From: Hippopus hippopus
Lineage: Eukaryota > Mollusca > Bivalvia > Cardiida > Cardiidae
DNA: 64,000 bases
Assembly: GCA_946811185.2 (NCBI GenBank)
Contig: OX328100.1
Coordinates: 20,882,999 to 20,946,998, forward strand
Direction of reading: 5' to 3'
Under the pieces are notes generated by a model, which was not told the origin of the DNA, did no database searches, and saw only the letters and a list, made by a program, of their open reading frames with translations. A program made the position numbers and the translations under genes. Position 1 is the first letter of the stretch. Each line of letters begins with the position of its first letter. This document shows positions 46,335-57,867 of the stretch, piece after piece.

Positions 46335-47095
46335 CAGCCTATCAAGTCTGTTTTTGAGTTGGCCAACTATATAAACGCAGCAGTATTTTTAATATGTTAT
46401 GTAAACCTGACCCATATCTAACCATTTTATTTTAAACAAATAGATTTTGATGTTACTATCCTTTAATTGTGTTATAGTAATTATTAGTTTCGTTCATAGA
46501 ATATTTGCTTTGTAGTGAAACATTAATTCTTCGAGCATCAAGTAAGCAAAATCAACATCATAAACAAAGAAACATGCAGACTCGAATTATTGCAAATTTC
46601 ATAGCTGTTTTTACAAGAATGTCTCTACGTAGCTGAGAGTGTAGATCCATGAGTAGAATGCATTTTTTTGTGCAGTCTGATCTTGATCTACATGGTCAAG
46701 TGTGCTCAAAGGATTAAATGCTTTGAAAAGCTTTCTATTAATGTGTTTTGAAAACTTTCCTTATTATTGTACACCTGCATTGTACAGCTTTTGAATAATT
46801 ATAACAAAAAGAGAAAATGTTGATGGAGTGCCATACCCCTGCAAAGAGAATGCATGGGTACACTGAAAGCAACCTGTAAATCTGTCTACCTTTCTATCTG
46901 TCCCTCTGTCTGTGCACATCCACATATCACTGCCATGAAATCCTCCTTCTGTTTTGCTATGAGACTTTGTACAGCATTAAACCAGAATCTAGATACGGGG
47001 ATGTTTTTTTCTAAAGTGAAAAGAATCATATTCCCTTTAAGTGTAAAATGTTTGTGCACTACATGCATATTGGCTTCCAACATCTGACTTCTTTA
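46335..47095. other. Intron 10 part, family D fragment only
   Basis: TGTGCAGTCTGATCTTGATC at about 46672 is one arm of family D. CTGTCT-rich patch at about 46881-46914. No gene. Confidence 0.5.
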
Positions 47096-47305
47096 TTTAT
47101 CCTTTACCACACAATCCTGAGTTTTAACGACCATAAAAGAGAAAGCTTTTGAAAACATTGTGAGAAAAGGAGAAAATGCTGGTGACCACAATTTTTTCTT
47201 ACCTTCTTAAGACAAATCACATAATTTGAATAAAAACTAAATTTTACATCTACAACTGCTTTCAGTTTGGACCTGTCTAGAACTTTGTAGTTCGGTAAAG
47301 AGTCA
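47096..47305 (+). mobile_element. Family A MITE, right arm lost
   Basis: TCCTTTACCACACAATCCTG start, GTGAGAAAAGGAGAAAATGC, TTCGGTAAAGAG end. Confidence 0.8.
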
Positions 47306-47808
47306 AAGCACTTGGAGGGGATATTACTTTTATTTCTGTGATATTTCATCAATTTTCTTTTTATCGTTCAAACATTTATTATCTCAACTACAAATAAACT
47401 AAGAGATATATGCAGTGTGTATATAATGTTAAGTGTTTAGCATGCAGGACTAATTTTAATCATTATTAATGCTATCTTTTCCAGCTAACCAAAAACTTTA
47501 GTAAAGAGAATAGGAGCATTTTGAAAAAGGTTTTAGTTGACAACTAGGGAAAGGGTTTCTAGATGCTTTTTATTGTTATCCCATGTCACAGGCTTTCAGT
47601 TCCTTAGCTTTCTCTTTTGTGTTGACATTCTGGTATACTTCTGCTACATGTAACTCAGACAATATTGTGGTAAATGGAAAAAGTGTTAATGATGACATGA
47701 CCTTGCTTTTCCTCCCCCCCCAGAAAAATGCAATAAGAGGAGCACCTTCTTGTAACTGTCCATTTACACACAAATATCTTACCCTGTGCACTGTATACCA
47801 TACCAAAC
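47306..47808. other. Intron 10 part, nothing recognised
   Basis: AT-rich; a C-run at about 47714. Frames on both strands lack matches. Confidence 0.5.
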
Positions 47809-48030
47809 AGCCCTTTACCACACAATGCCTACTTTTAACAACCATGAGAAAGAAGACTTGAAAACATTGTGGGAAAAGGAGAAAATGCTGCTAACCAGCA
47901 TTTTCTCCTTTTCCCACAATGTTTTCTACCTAACAAAGACAACAAAATATTAGCCACATTTAAATTGGTGTCTGCATATGCTTTGGTTTGGACAGGTTTA
48001 AAAAAAGTTTCATGGGTGGTAAAGGGTTAA
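47809..48030 (+). mobile_element. Family A MITE
   Basis: CCCTTTACCACACAATGCC start, perfect palindrome around GCTAACCAGC, GGTGGTAAAGGGTTAA end. Confidence 0.85.
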
Positions 48031-48198
48031 TCACTAAGAAAAGGAGAAATTGCTGGTAACCATAATCTTTTCCTCTTTCCCAAAATGTTTTCAACCCTCT
48101 TCTACAACATATCCCATTATTTGAGCTACATTTATTTTGTTGCCTGCAAAATGCTTCCATTATCTTGGCCCAACATTTTGTCATTTGGTAAAGATTTA
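48027..48198 (+). mobile_element. Family A MITE, left third deleted (chain)
   Basis: Starts at the shared TTAA and goes directly to AAGGAGAAATTGCTGGTAAC. Ends TTGGTAAAGATTTAA. Confidence 0.75.
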
Positions 48199-48305
48199 AA
48201 AGTATGAATATGAGTATATAAAGTGAAAACAGGGTTAAACAGTATGAATTATACCCTTAAAAGACTTCTCAAAAAATTGAAGGCCTCTTTGATCAGACAA
48301 ATTTA

Positions 48306-48495
48306 GCCCTTAAAGTGCCTTTTACAACAATATTTGCCTTTGCGGCCAGTGTAGATCAAGATCAGGCTGCACAAAATGTGCAGCCTGATCTTTGATCTAT
48401 ACTGGCCGCTTTACTGAAACACTGTAGACAAAGGCAATTACGGAATTCCTATTATTTGGGTCATATTTGTAGGATGGGACACTCTAACATTTGAC
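48306..48495 (+). mobile_element. Family D MITE, GGC/GCC arm variant
   Basis: CCCTTAAAGTGCC start, arms GATCAGGCTGCAC / GTGCAGCCTGATC, as in the copies at 28222 and 63058. Confidence 0.8.
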
Positions 48496-48604
48496 TGATT
48501 TAGAATTATAAAATTATATCAACATTATTGTTTTAAGAATTAGCCTGTGACATGGGTGTAGTTAAAGGTGATAGGGATAGTCCTTATTTAATCCTTTTAT
48601 TTTT

Positions 48605-49775
48605 TAGCTCAGCTGAGCACGAGGTGCTCAGGATGAGCTATTGTGATCACTCAGCGTCCGTCCGTCGTCCGTCCGTCCGTTCACATTTCTTTGTTTACAC
48701 TCTAGCATCTACAAATATTAACCAATCAGCACCAAACTTGGTCAAAATATATATGACCATAAGATCTCGGATGAGTTCGATTATGGGTCTGATCGGACCA
48801 GAACAATTGGAGTTATTTGCCCTTGAATTAGAAAAATTGCTATATTTGACTTTGTTTACACTCTAGCATCTACAAATATCATTCAATCAGCACCAAACTT
48901 GGTCAAAATATATATGACTATAAGATCTGGGATGAGTTTGATTATGGGTCTAATCGGACCAGAAGGACTGGAGTTATTTGCCCTTGAATTAGAAAAATTG
49001 CTATATTTGCATTTGTTTACACTCTAGCATCTACAATTTTTAACCAATCAGCACTAAACTTGGTCAAAATATATATGACCGTAAGATCTTGGATGAGTTT
49101 GATTATGGGTCTAATCGGACGAGAACAACTGGAGTTGTTTGCCCTTGAATTAGAAAAATTGTTATATTTGACTTTGTTTACATTTCTTGCTTGTCCGGAG
49201 CAAAATTTTGTCATCTTAAGTAGGAATGACTTGAAATGTGGTATGCTTATTTGTTGCAATATTTGGAAGTGCAGTGCGCAAGAATTGTAACTCTACCTGG
49301 TGCTGTCTTTGAGTTATTTCCCTTTGATCGTCATTTTTACAGCATTTAGTGCTTGTCCAGAATATAACTTAGTCATCTCAAGTCAGAACGACTTCAAACT
49401 TGGTATGCATGTTTGTTGCAATATTACCGAGTACAGTGCGCAAGAAGAATAACTCTACCTAGCGCGGATTTTGAGTAATTTCACTTTGATCTTCATTTTT
49501 ACAGTATTTCTTGCTTGTCCGGAACGGAACTTTGAAGTCTCAAGTCAAATTGACTTGAGACTTGGTAAACATGTTTGTTGCATTACCTGCCCTTTGCAGT
49601 TATTATACCTCCTTGACAACTGGCGGTGAGACGGGCATATCTTGCAACAATTTTGCTGCCCTTCTTTCATTATCATTTGGCCTTGAACCTTGATATTTGG
49701 TATTTATCTTTATTTTAGACCTTTACTGCTTAGTACTCAGGTGAGCGATGTAGGACCATCATGGTCCTCTTGTTT
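48605..49775 (+). mobile_element. Family J hairpin-ended element
   Basis: 5' TAGCTCAGC with hairpin TGAGCAC-GAG-GTGCTCA (48614-48630), a CCGT run, core with three 161-bp units (TTTGTTTAC at 48690, 48851, 49012, 49173), then a second set at 162-bp spacing (about 49181, 49343, 49505), 3' hairpin AGGACCA-TCA-TGGTCCT (49752-49768) and CTTGTTT. Frames inside are incidental. Confidence 0.85.
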
Positions 49776-49814
49776 ATTATTTTCTCATTACAGTAGACAG
49801 CACACCTTTATATA

Positions 49815-50052
49815 TGAGCCATGCTCTGTCAAAAGGGGGATAAATGCATCTCTTGCTGTAAAGCAAGTCATCAAACAATTATGAATCCGTAAAACCCATT
49901 TTATCTAACAACCGGCTGAATCTGAGGTAGAATGGTCCTTGGACATTCAGAAAATTTACCAATGTCTTGACCCAGGTCAACCTGCCAGGACTGGGTAGGC
50001 TGACCTGGGTAGATCTCTGAATATGCATTAAACTCCCTTTTGACAGAGCACT
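49815..50052 (+). mobile_element. Family C MITE
   Basis: GAGCCATGCTCTGTCAAAAG start, AACAACCGGCTGAATCTGAGG, ACCCAGGTCAACCTGCC centre, GACAGAGCA end. Confidence 0.85.
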
Positions 50053-50159
50053 ACTGGTATCCATATAATAATCAGCTTGATTTTTGGTAACCATTTTATT
50101 TAGGTTTTTGACAAGTTCATTATCATGTGTCGGATAAGTTTTCATTAACTTTAATTAAA

Positions 50160-50363
50160 CATTTGCAGAAAGAAAGAACATTTGCAGAAAGGGAATCAAA
50201 AATGGCTTCTTTGAATCATTTGAATTTTCTCTTAAAGGTCAGAAAACTTTGTGGGAAAAGGAGAAAATGCTGGTTATCAGCATAATTTTATTTACTTAAT
50301 TTGTTTTCAGTGGCCTTCTTTATCAGAACAATGAAAACATGGGTTTGTGTGGTAAAGGATTAA
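50160..50363 (-). mobile_element. Family A MITE, partial
   Basis: GTGGGAAAAGGAGAAAATGC centre with worn right arm. Right end GTGTGGTAAAGGATTAA; left end obscured by a short AGAAAGAACATTTGC repeat. Confidence 0.65.
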
Positions 50364-50626
50364 TTTTCTTTTTTACACTTTTTGAAAAGTTGGGTTTTTC
50401 TGAGATATACTTAGCAAAAAGAAAACCCTTTGAATTTCAGTATTTGTGGATCATTATTTTTGTGAGTTGAAAAACACCATATCCATTTATTCAACAAAAT
50501 TAAAGTCCACAAATTCAATGTAGGAAATAGTGAAGGAGGAAAGATTTTTACAAGAAAATTAAAGCAAATAAGTGTGCAAACCTATTGTTTCTGCTTCACA
50601 TTCAACTTTATGTAACCTGTTTATTT

Positions 50627-50884
50627 GAGCCATGCTGTTGCAACAGGGGGTTTAATACATCTATGATGCACTATACCAAGCAAGTCATCATATAATTATG
50701 GGTCCATAAAATCAATTTTGTCAAACAACCCACTAAATTATGAGGTAGAATGGTCCTTGGACATGCAGAAAATGTACAAATGGCAAAAAAGGTTCGACCC
50801 ATGTCAGCAAATGCTGACTGCAAATGCTGAAATGGTCAATCTTGTTTGCAGATGCATGTAACTACCTTCACAGAGCATAACTCA
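50627..50884 (+). mobile_element. Family C MITE
   Basis: GAGCCATGCTGTTGCAACAG start, TATGGGTCCATAAAATC, AAAAAAGGTTCGACCCATG, CACAGAGCATAACTCAT end. Confidence 0.85.
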
Positions 50885-50929
50885 TATTTAGTTTTGTCAT
50901 GCCAATGAGGTGAACATATGAATGCCTCT

Positions 50930-51158
50930 TTAACCCTTTACCACACAATGACGCCTTTTAACACCCCTGAAGAAGAGGCCTTTTGAAAACATTGTGGGAA
51001 AAGAAGAAAATGCTGGTAACCAGCATTTTCTCCTTTTCCCACAAAGTTTTCTACCCTATCAAAGAGAAGTTGTGTCATTTGAGCCACTATGAAATTGTCC
51101 TCTGCAAATGCTTTCAATTTGGATAGGTCTTAAATTTTGCCGTGTGGTAAAGGGTTAA
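50930..51158 (+). mobile_element. Family A MITE
   Basis: TTAACCCTTTACCACACAATG to GTGTGGTAAAGGGTTAA. Near-perfect centre. Confidence 0.9.
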
Positions 51159-51325
51159 CTTACTGATTTGTCACCCTTCTTTTTTATTTTATAATGAATC
51201 CCTTTTTGAACTTGTTGCATAGCATGCCGAGGGAAAAGTTGAAGAACAGACAACACTGAAGTCCTAGTCTGATCTTCGATTTACTCTTGACCATACACTG
51301 CGAAACATGTGACCCAAATGTTCTT

Positions 51326-51490
51326 AACCCTAAGCATGTCTGACAACTTAATTTGCCTTTGTGGCTAGTGTGTAACAAGGTGTGCAGTCTGATCTTTGAC
51401 CTACACAATACTAAGACACCTTGGACAAATACAACCTTCAAATTACAAATTTTGGGGTTTTTATATTGAAAGCCCTGCTTTAGGGGCTCT
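51326..51490 (+). mobile_element. Family D MITE, degraded
   Basis: AACCCTAAGCATGTCTGAC start and GTGTGCAGTCTGATCTTTGAC arm. The left arm is mostly lost. Confidence 0.6.
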
Positions 51491-51663
51491 TGTTTCACAA
51501 ATGTTGTTAAGAGGCTTGATAATCATACAGTTAAAACTTTATACACCTCAGCATTACACATTCAAAAACATCTAGGAAAAAGGAGTATTGGCGTGTAAAT
51601 AGCCATTGCCCTTTTTTGGCCAATTGTTTGACGTCAAACAAAAAAACCCACTTTGCTTTACAG

Positions 51664-51885
51664 GAACTCTTTAGAAGAGTACAAAATTTAAGACTTGTCC
51701 ACATTGAAAGCATTTGCAGACCACATATTATACATTGCCTGTATGAATTTATTTTTCTTTTAAAGGGTAAAAAACATAGTGGGAAAAGGAGAAAATGCTG
51801 GCTTCCAGCATTTCCTTATTTTCACACAATGTTTTCTAAAGCCACTTTCCGTAGGGTCTTGAAAATGTGGGATTGTAAAGGGTTA
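51664..51885 (-). mobile_element. Family A MITE
   Basis: GAACTCTTTAGAAGAGTAC start, AAAATGCTGGCTTCCAGCATTT centre, GATTGTAAAGGGTTAG end. Confidence 0.8.
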
Positions 51886-51968
51886 GATATTTTTAATTGC
51901 ATCCCAATTGAGTAACTTGTTGTATGTCTAAAAAGAGGCTGTATATTGACAGTTGAATGAAAACAAGA

Positions 51969-52400
51969 GTCAAGCTATGGCAAAGAGGAGTTTAAGGCAT
52001 CTCCATCATGCATACTGTGTACGTGGATATATGGGTGTCAAAAAATATGTGATTTACCTATTACGGACATTTTGTGTATGGAAATGTTTGCGAATTCAAG
52101 ACACTTATCATTTGTTGGTATACTTTTGGTAAAATACATCGACAGAAAAGTTTGAAATTTTTTTTATTTTTGTGTAACTGCAAAAATTTCCACTTGTACA
52201 GTATATCAAGCAAGTGATCACATAATCATGGGCCCATTACAACCAACTGAATATGCTGGTAGAATGGTCCTTAAATAAGCAGAAAGTTACACATAGCAAA
52301 AAGTTATGACCCAAGTCAGCCAACGCAGACTACACAGGCTAACCTAGGTCAATAATTTTTGCAGATGCATCAAACCCCCTTTTCACAGAGCATGGCTCAT
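51969..52400 (+). mobile_element. Family C MITE with about 170 bp internal insert
   Basis: AGTCAAGCTATGGCAAAGAG start and CACAGAGCATGGCTCAT end. Unrelated sequence (about 52015-52195) sits before TATCAAGCAAGTGATCACAT. Confidence 0.75.
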
Positions 52401-52721
52401 TTTTTTTAGACAGCTTTCACATAAAAAATGAAATAATTATACATCGTTTACTTGCTTGACTTTCCTACTGTTATGCCGGCAGAAGCACAAATATTGATCA
52501 TGTATATAAAAATTAGCATTTACTTAGTGTAGAAACATGTATTCATTTTCTTCACAGCACATCCTGATTGGTGTTTGATATGTTTATGCATTTTATAATC
52601 TCGACTATTTCTTTTTAACTTATTCATAGTTTAATCATTGGTCTTCGGGTTATGATCATTCATTGGTCACAGTCATGCTTGTTTTTCCCCCCCCCAAACA
52701 ATGTTAGGGGTTTATTTACAG
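52401..52721. other. Intron 10 part, nothing recognised
   Basis: AT-rich; poly-pyrimidine TTTTTCCCCCCCCCC at about 52683 precedes an acceptor-like TTTATTTACAG. Confidence 0.5.
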
Positions 52722-52901
52722 GAATCACATGGTGTACTTTCCAAAGACACAATTTTCTATCCTCCTCTTCTCCGACGGATTTCACCTACTTTGGCAGAAA
52801 GTTTAATTGAAGCCTTTCATTCAAAGGAACTACATTATGCAGTTTACATTATGATTGACCAACTATTACATGACTTAAGGCCCTTCATATTGTTTTCCTG
52901 A
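52722..52901 (+). other. Unassigned coding-like frame with acceptor-like start
   Basis: After TTTATTTACAG a phase 0 frame reads ESHGVLSKDTIFYPPLLRR and LAESLIEAFHSKELHYAVYI, ending in TGA after 59 codons. I recognise no family. It is in phase with exon 10, so it could be an alternative last exon, but no AATAAA was seen soon after. Could equally be a transposon relic or chance. Confidence 0.3.
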
Positions 52902-52983
52902 CCCAGTGAGGAAGACGGGATGGGGTTGTCAGCTTGGGACAGTTTAAGTTTAAATCAGAATATCTTTGGTGGCAAATATTCTC

Positions 52984-53211
52984 TTAACCCTTTACCAAAC
53001 AATCCCGGGTTTTAACGACTCTGTGAAAGAAGCCATTTGAAAACACTGTGGGAAAAGGAGAAAATGCTGGTAACCAGCATTTTCTCCTTTTCCCACAATG
53101 TTTTCTACCCTTTCCAAAACAATTTTCAGTTTTTGAATCACATTTATTTTTTCGTCTGCAAATGCTTTCAATTCAGATCTGTCTAAAATTTTGTTGTCTG
53201 GTAAAGAGTTA
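52984..53211 (+). mobile_element. Family A MITE
   Basis: TTAACCCTTTACCAAACAATC start, CTGGTAACCAGC centre, TCTGGTAAAGAGTTA end. Close to consensus. Confidence 0.9.
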
Positions 53212-53408
53212 TGAACACAGTTGTTGTCAGTTTGTTTTATATGTTTTGGTTAACCCATGTCCTGCCAAATTTATATTGTCTGCTATTTCAAGGACAGATA
53301 TGTGGAAGACAAGTGAAGACAAGATACGGCATCTTCGTTAACCCAGATGCACTTCATTCTGTGAACTTGTTCAATCAGTGATTGTAGTTAACAAAATGAA
53401 GTGCATCT

Positions 53409-53610
53409 GGATTATCTTTTACCAACTAACTGCTTTTTTTTTTTTTGAAAGCATTGTGGGAAAAGAAGAAAATGCTGATAATCAACATTTCCTATATATT
53501 ACATCAAAGGTTGAAATCCTCATTTGGGGCACATTTAATTTGTTGTCTGTAAATCTTTTTTAATTTAGACTAGTGTATTTTTTTTTTTTGGTAAAGGGGT
53601 AAAGGGTTAA
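53409..53610 (+). mobile_element. Family A MITE, degraded
   Basis: TATCTTTTACCAACTAACTG start, T-run, GTGGGAAAAGAAGAAAATGC, GGTAAAGGGGTAAAGGGTTAA end. Confidence 0.75.
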
Positions 53611-53660
53611 AAAGGATGCAGATATGGCAGCTCTCATTTAACTTTTTTCCCTTACACTTT

Positions 53661-54542
53661 TTATACCCCCCCACAACGAAGTGGAGGGGGGTATACTGGA
53701 ATCGCCATGGCTGTCTGTCCATCCGTCCGTCTGTCCGTAGACACAAATTTGTCCGGCGAAATACTCCTACAGTTTTTCAGGTACTGAACTCAAATTTATA
53801 CACTGTTCCTATACATATGAAGTTGTGCATATGCCATTTTCATGACCCTGCTGGGATGCATTGCAGAATTATCTCCCTTGAACATTGCAATCTTCGCTAA
53901 ATTGTATCGCTTTATTTCAAAATTTGTCCAGTGTAATACTCCTTCAATTTTTAATGTACAAAACTAATTAATAATGTGTTTCTTACTGTGAATTCTGTTT
54001 TTGATATAATCTGTCCGTCTGTCCATAGAAACAAATTTGTTCGCTGAAATACTCCTACAGTTTTTCAGGTACTGAAGTCAAATTTACACACAACGTTCCT
54101 ATATATATATGAACTTGTGCATATGCAATTTTCATGACTCTGCTGCGATGTGTTTGCAGAATTATCTCCCCTTGAACTTTGCAATTTTTGCTAAATTATT
54201 TCGCTTTAATTCACAGTTTGTCCAGTGTAATACTCCTACAATTTTTAATGTACAAAACTAATAATGTGTTCACAATGTGAATTCCGTGTTTAATTTGTGT
54301 GAATAACAACACTCACACCCTGAATTAGTACAGTGACCACAGTTTGATTACAGCTGCAGTTCCATATAAAAACATGTTCTGTAAATATTAATGGTAACCT
54401 CTATATCACTCCAATAGTTCAAATTACTGCCTATGTATATTGCTAAAGATTTATTATATACCTTTGGTCTCTGTGTTTTAACGGTGACAAATTAACCTAA
54501 CCCTTTAATGATTGCAAGTCCTTTGTCGGAAGTTTCATTTTT
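53661..54542 (+). mobile_element. Family H hairpin-ended element, 5' part
   Basis: 5' hairpin ATACCCCCCC...GGGGGGTAT (about 53663-53695), CCGTCTGTCCGT run, two body units about 289 bp apart (AAATACTCCTACAGTTTTTC at about 53760 and 54048). It continues at 56769-56877 after an inserted F composite. Confidence 0.75.
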
Positions 54543-54593
54543 TTAGCTCCACTGGCCGAAGGCCAGCGGGCTTATGTCATGGCCTGTTGTCCG

Positions 54594-54655
54594 TCGTGCG
54601 TGCGTCCGTCCGTCCGTGCGTCCGTCCGTCCGTCCGTCCGTCCGTCCGTGCGTTA
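54594..54655. repeat. (CCGT)n simple repeat
   Basis: About 60 bp of GTCCGTCC/GTGCGTCC units at the 5' end of the F composite; longer than in copy 2. Confidence 0.9.
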
Positions 54656-54781
54656 ACTTTTTTTTAAAACGTCTTCTTCTCTGAAACTACCCATCCAATT
54701 TTGATGAAACTTCACAGAAATGATCCTGCCATGGTCCTCTTCAGAATTTCTTGAAAGAATTTAATTCCTTCAAAAACTCTG

Positions 54782-54795
54782 GTTGCCATGGCAAC
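54782..54795. promoter_or_regulatory. Perfect RFX X-box in F composite
   Basis: GTTGCCATGGCAAC. The related F' segment has GTTGCCATTGCAAC (56066-56079), one base off. Confidence 0.5.
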
Positions 54796-56768
54796 AAAAC
54801 TGAAAAATTTTGAAAATCTTCTTGTCTGAAACCGTAAGGCCAAGGGCTACCAAATTTGGCATGTAGCTTTATCTAGTGGACCTCTACCAAGTTTCTTCAA
54901 TTTATAGCCCTGGGGTCAAAATTGGCCCCGCCCCGGGGGTCACAAGTTTTACATGGGCTTATTTAGGGAGAACTTTAAAATTCCTCTTCTACCTAGCCAT
55001 GGGGCCTAGGGCGACCAAATTTGGCATGTAGCTTTATCTAGTGGACCTGTACCAAGGGTGTCCAAATTATAGCCGAGGGTCAAATTTGACTTCGCCCCGG
55101 GGGGTAACATGTTTTACATGGGCGGGCTTATATAGGAAAATCTTTCGCATCTAGCTATAAGGGCTAGGGCTATCAAATTTTGCATTTAGCTTTATCTAGG
55201 GGGTCTCTATCAAGGGTGCCCAAATTATAGCCCAGGGGGTCAAATGTAGCCCCACCCCAGGGGGTCACAAGTTCTACATGGTCTTATATAAGGAAACTTT
55301 AATAATCTACTTGTACATAGCCATATTTAGGCCTAGGGCTACCAAATTTTGCACGTAACTTTATATAATGGGCCTTTACCAAGAGGGCCCAAATTTTAAC
55401 TTTGGGGGTCAAGTTTGACTCCACACCAGGGGTCACAAGTTTTACATTGGCTTTTATAGTGAAAACTTGATAAACCTGTGTCATGGATCACATATTTTAC
55501 AGGGCCTTTTATTCAGCAAACTTGTTTTACATGACTTTTTGTTGGGCAAGATTAAAAAATCTTTTTGTTTATAACCACACATTCTAGTTTCATATTGTAG
55601 GTCTGGGGTCAAAATTGCCTTCATTCCAGGGATCGCAAGTTTAACATGGGCTTCAAAATATTGTCACTTCAATTTAAACATTAATCAAGGGAAATAACTC
55701 TTTTTATGAAAGATAAAGTTCGTTACTATTTACCTCCCTTGATTATCAAGCTGCAGTGATACATGATTGGTGCTAGACAAGTTTTTTAGCTCCACTGGCC
55801 GAAGGCCAGCAGGCTTATGTTATGGCCCGTTGTCCGTTGTGCGTCCATCCGTATGTTAACTTTTTAGCTCACTTGAGCACAACGTGCTCAAGGGGAGCTT
55901 TTAGGATCACCTGGTGTCCGTCGTGCGTCGTGTGTCGTCAACAATTCTTTAAACATCAACTCCTCCTAAACCACTGGGCGGATTTGGACCAAACTTGGCT
56001 GGAATGTTCCTTGGAAGGTCCTCTTTAAAAACTGTTCACAGAATTTGATTCCATCAAAAACTCTGGTTGCCATTGCAACCAAATGGAATTTTTTAGGGAA
56101 TTCTTTAAAAATCTTCTCCTCTGAAACCACGGGTCAGATTTTGAAATAATTTCACAGATATGCTCTTTGGGTGACCCTTTTTAAAATTTGTTCGTAAAAT
56201 TTTGATACGGTAAAAAAATGTGGCTCTGGTGAATGGGGGCTTCTTGCACCATATAGAAATGAAGGAATTCTTCAAAATTCTTCTTCTCTGAAACCGCTGG
56301 TCAGATTTCGAAATAATTTCACAGGATTGTTCCTTGGGTGACCCTTTTCAAAAACTGTTCATAAAATTTTGATCTGTCAAAAAACGTGGCTCTGGTGAAT
56401 GGGGGCTTCTTGCACTATACAGATATGAAGGAATTCTTTAAAAATCTTCTCCTCTCATGGGTTTCATGTTTTACAGGGCTTTTCATTGAGAAAAATTTGA
56501 AAATCTTCTTGTTTATAACATTCAAGAACTGAATTATTTGGTATGGAGCTTTATATTGTGGACCTCCACCAGGATTCAAATAATTATAGCTTTGCGATCA
56601 AAATTGGCTTTGCCCATGGATCACAACTTTCTCGTAGGATTAGATAGAAAAGTGTTTGCATGTCCTTGTGTTTGAAATCAATTTGCTGAATATTGTAATG
56701 TTTGGCTTGTAGTGTTTTTACTTAATAGCCAGTGGAGCGATACAGGGCCATCATGGCCCTCTTGTTTT

Positions 56769-56877
56769 TTTCAACTCTTACTTTTGTACTAAACCATTCT
56801 GCATTCTGTGACAAAGAGCTGTTTTGTGACAAGGAACTGGTGGGGGGTATGATCACGTTTAGTGATAGCTCTAGTTA
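56769..56877 (+). mobile_element. Family H element, 3' part
   Basis: GGTGGGGGGTATGATCAC..GTGATAGCTCTAGTT: a 3' hairpin (GATCAC / GTGATA region) then CTAGTT. Matches a start at 53661, leaving the F composite as the insertion. Confidence 0.65.
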
Positions 56878-56934
56878 GCACTAAATATATGCACTTGACC
56901 TTTGTTGACAGCTGAAAATGCAGTCTGATGTAAC

Positions 56935-57252
56935 TTCAAAAGTCTTTAGCTTGGCTGTTTTCAAAGAAAATGTTGAGTTATTGTCATGGCACTGGCGTCC
57001 TTGTGGTCTGGCATGTCATTGTCGGTGTTGTTGTCATGCAAAAACTTTGACATTTTGCAACATCTCTCTTATTACTGAAGATATTTACTTCAAACTTGGA
57101 CATGTTTTAAACTATCAAAAGGGGAATCTACACAACAAGAGCAAGTAGCAATCAAAGTATTTTTGGCACAGTTACACTCCTTTTTCAACTAAGAATTTTC
57201 ACTGAAAATCAAGCACTTGCGGCCGAGCGTTGGCACCCGGTATGCGGTGCTC
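56935..57252 (+). mobile_element. Family K element
   Basis: TTAGCTTGGCTGTTTTCAAAG start, GTCATGCAAAAACTTTGAC, AACAAGAGCAAGTAGCAATC, hairpin tail GGCACCCGGTATGCGGTGC then TCCTGTG. Confidence 0.8.
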
Positions 57253-57564
57253 CTGTGCAGTCTGATCTTGACACTGTCCATAAAAGGTTTTGACTTTGTC
57301 AATAGTGCAAAAAGGGTTAAAATAAGGACACATACATGTTTATTATACTGCAAAGAAATTTCTCGTGATCTGATTGGATAATATGCCCCGAACATATATA
57401 TCATGTACACTGGCAAAACCAACGTAAAAGCAGTTTCCCTTTTGGGAGCCCTGTATACATGACTGCACTTTCAACCTAACATCCACAATAGTGGCGTTGA
57501 TCAAGATTAACATCAAGATTATGCGCCAAACTGCACGTTTTAGCACGTTTTACCAAGGTTTCAG

Positions 57565-57589
57565 TGACGTCAGTTCCTCAGTGACGTCA
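57565..57589. promoter_or_regulatory. Tandem CRE-type octamers
   Basis: TGACGTCA at 57565-57572 and again at 57582-57589, 17 bp apart, each preceded by CAG. Binding is inferred from the motif only. Confidence 0.4.
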
Positions 57590-57720
57590 GTTTTCATTGA
57601 ATTGGGGCACTCAGAAGGGAAATTCTACTTCGTCAGCATACTCATTTTTTGAAAGAAAAAAACAGGTAAATTCCGCTTAACACACGTTGGAATGGTTACA
57701 CTTTGCTGTATAATAAATTC

Positions 57721-57850
57721 GTTGTACGGTCAGGTGGCAGGGGACTTGGAAACTTGTTCACAGCTGTGGTGAATCATGTCGGCTCGCGGCGACATGATTC
57801 ACCACAGCCATGAACAAGTTTCCAAGTCCCCTGCCACCTGACCGTACAAC
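57721..57850. repeat. Large single-copy hairpin
   Basis: Arms of 61 bp (57721-57781 and 57790-57850) differ at two positions and flank an 8-bp GC-rich loop. The sequence matches no other repeat here. It lies 250 bp upstream of exon 11. Confidence 0.9.
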
Positions 57851-57867
57851 TAATAATGTACTTGAAC

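Larger units (their letters stand above)
54544..56767 (+). mobile_element. Composite F / F' element, copy 1
   Basis: It begins with the F 5' hairpin (54552-54566) and a long CCGT run (about 54594-54655), then core units. A second F 5' end lies at 55787 and an F' 5' end (TTGAGCAC-AAC-GTGCTCAA, 55873-55891) at 55864. It finishes with the F 3' hairpin and TCTTGTTT. X-box at 54782-54795. Inserted in family H. Confidence 0.85.

Noticed and set aside
55299..55484. 61-codon minus-strand frame, also at 61715-61900
   Set aside because: Present twice only because the F composite is duplicated; repeat-derived.
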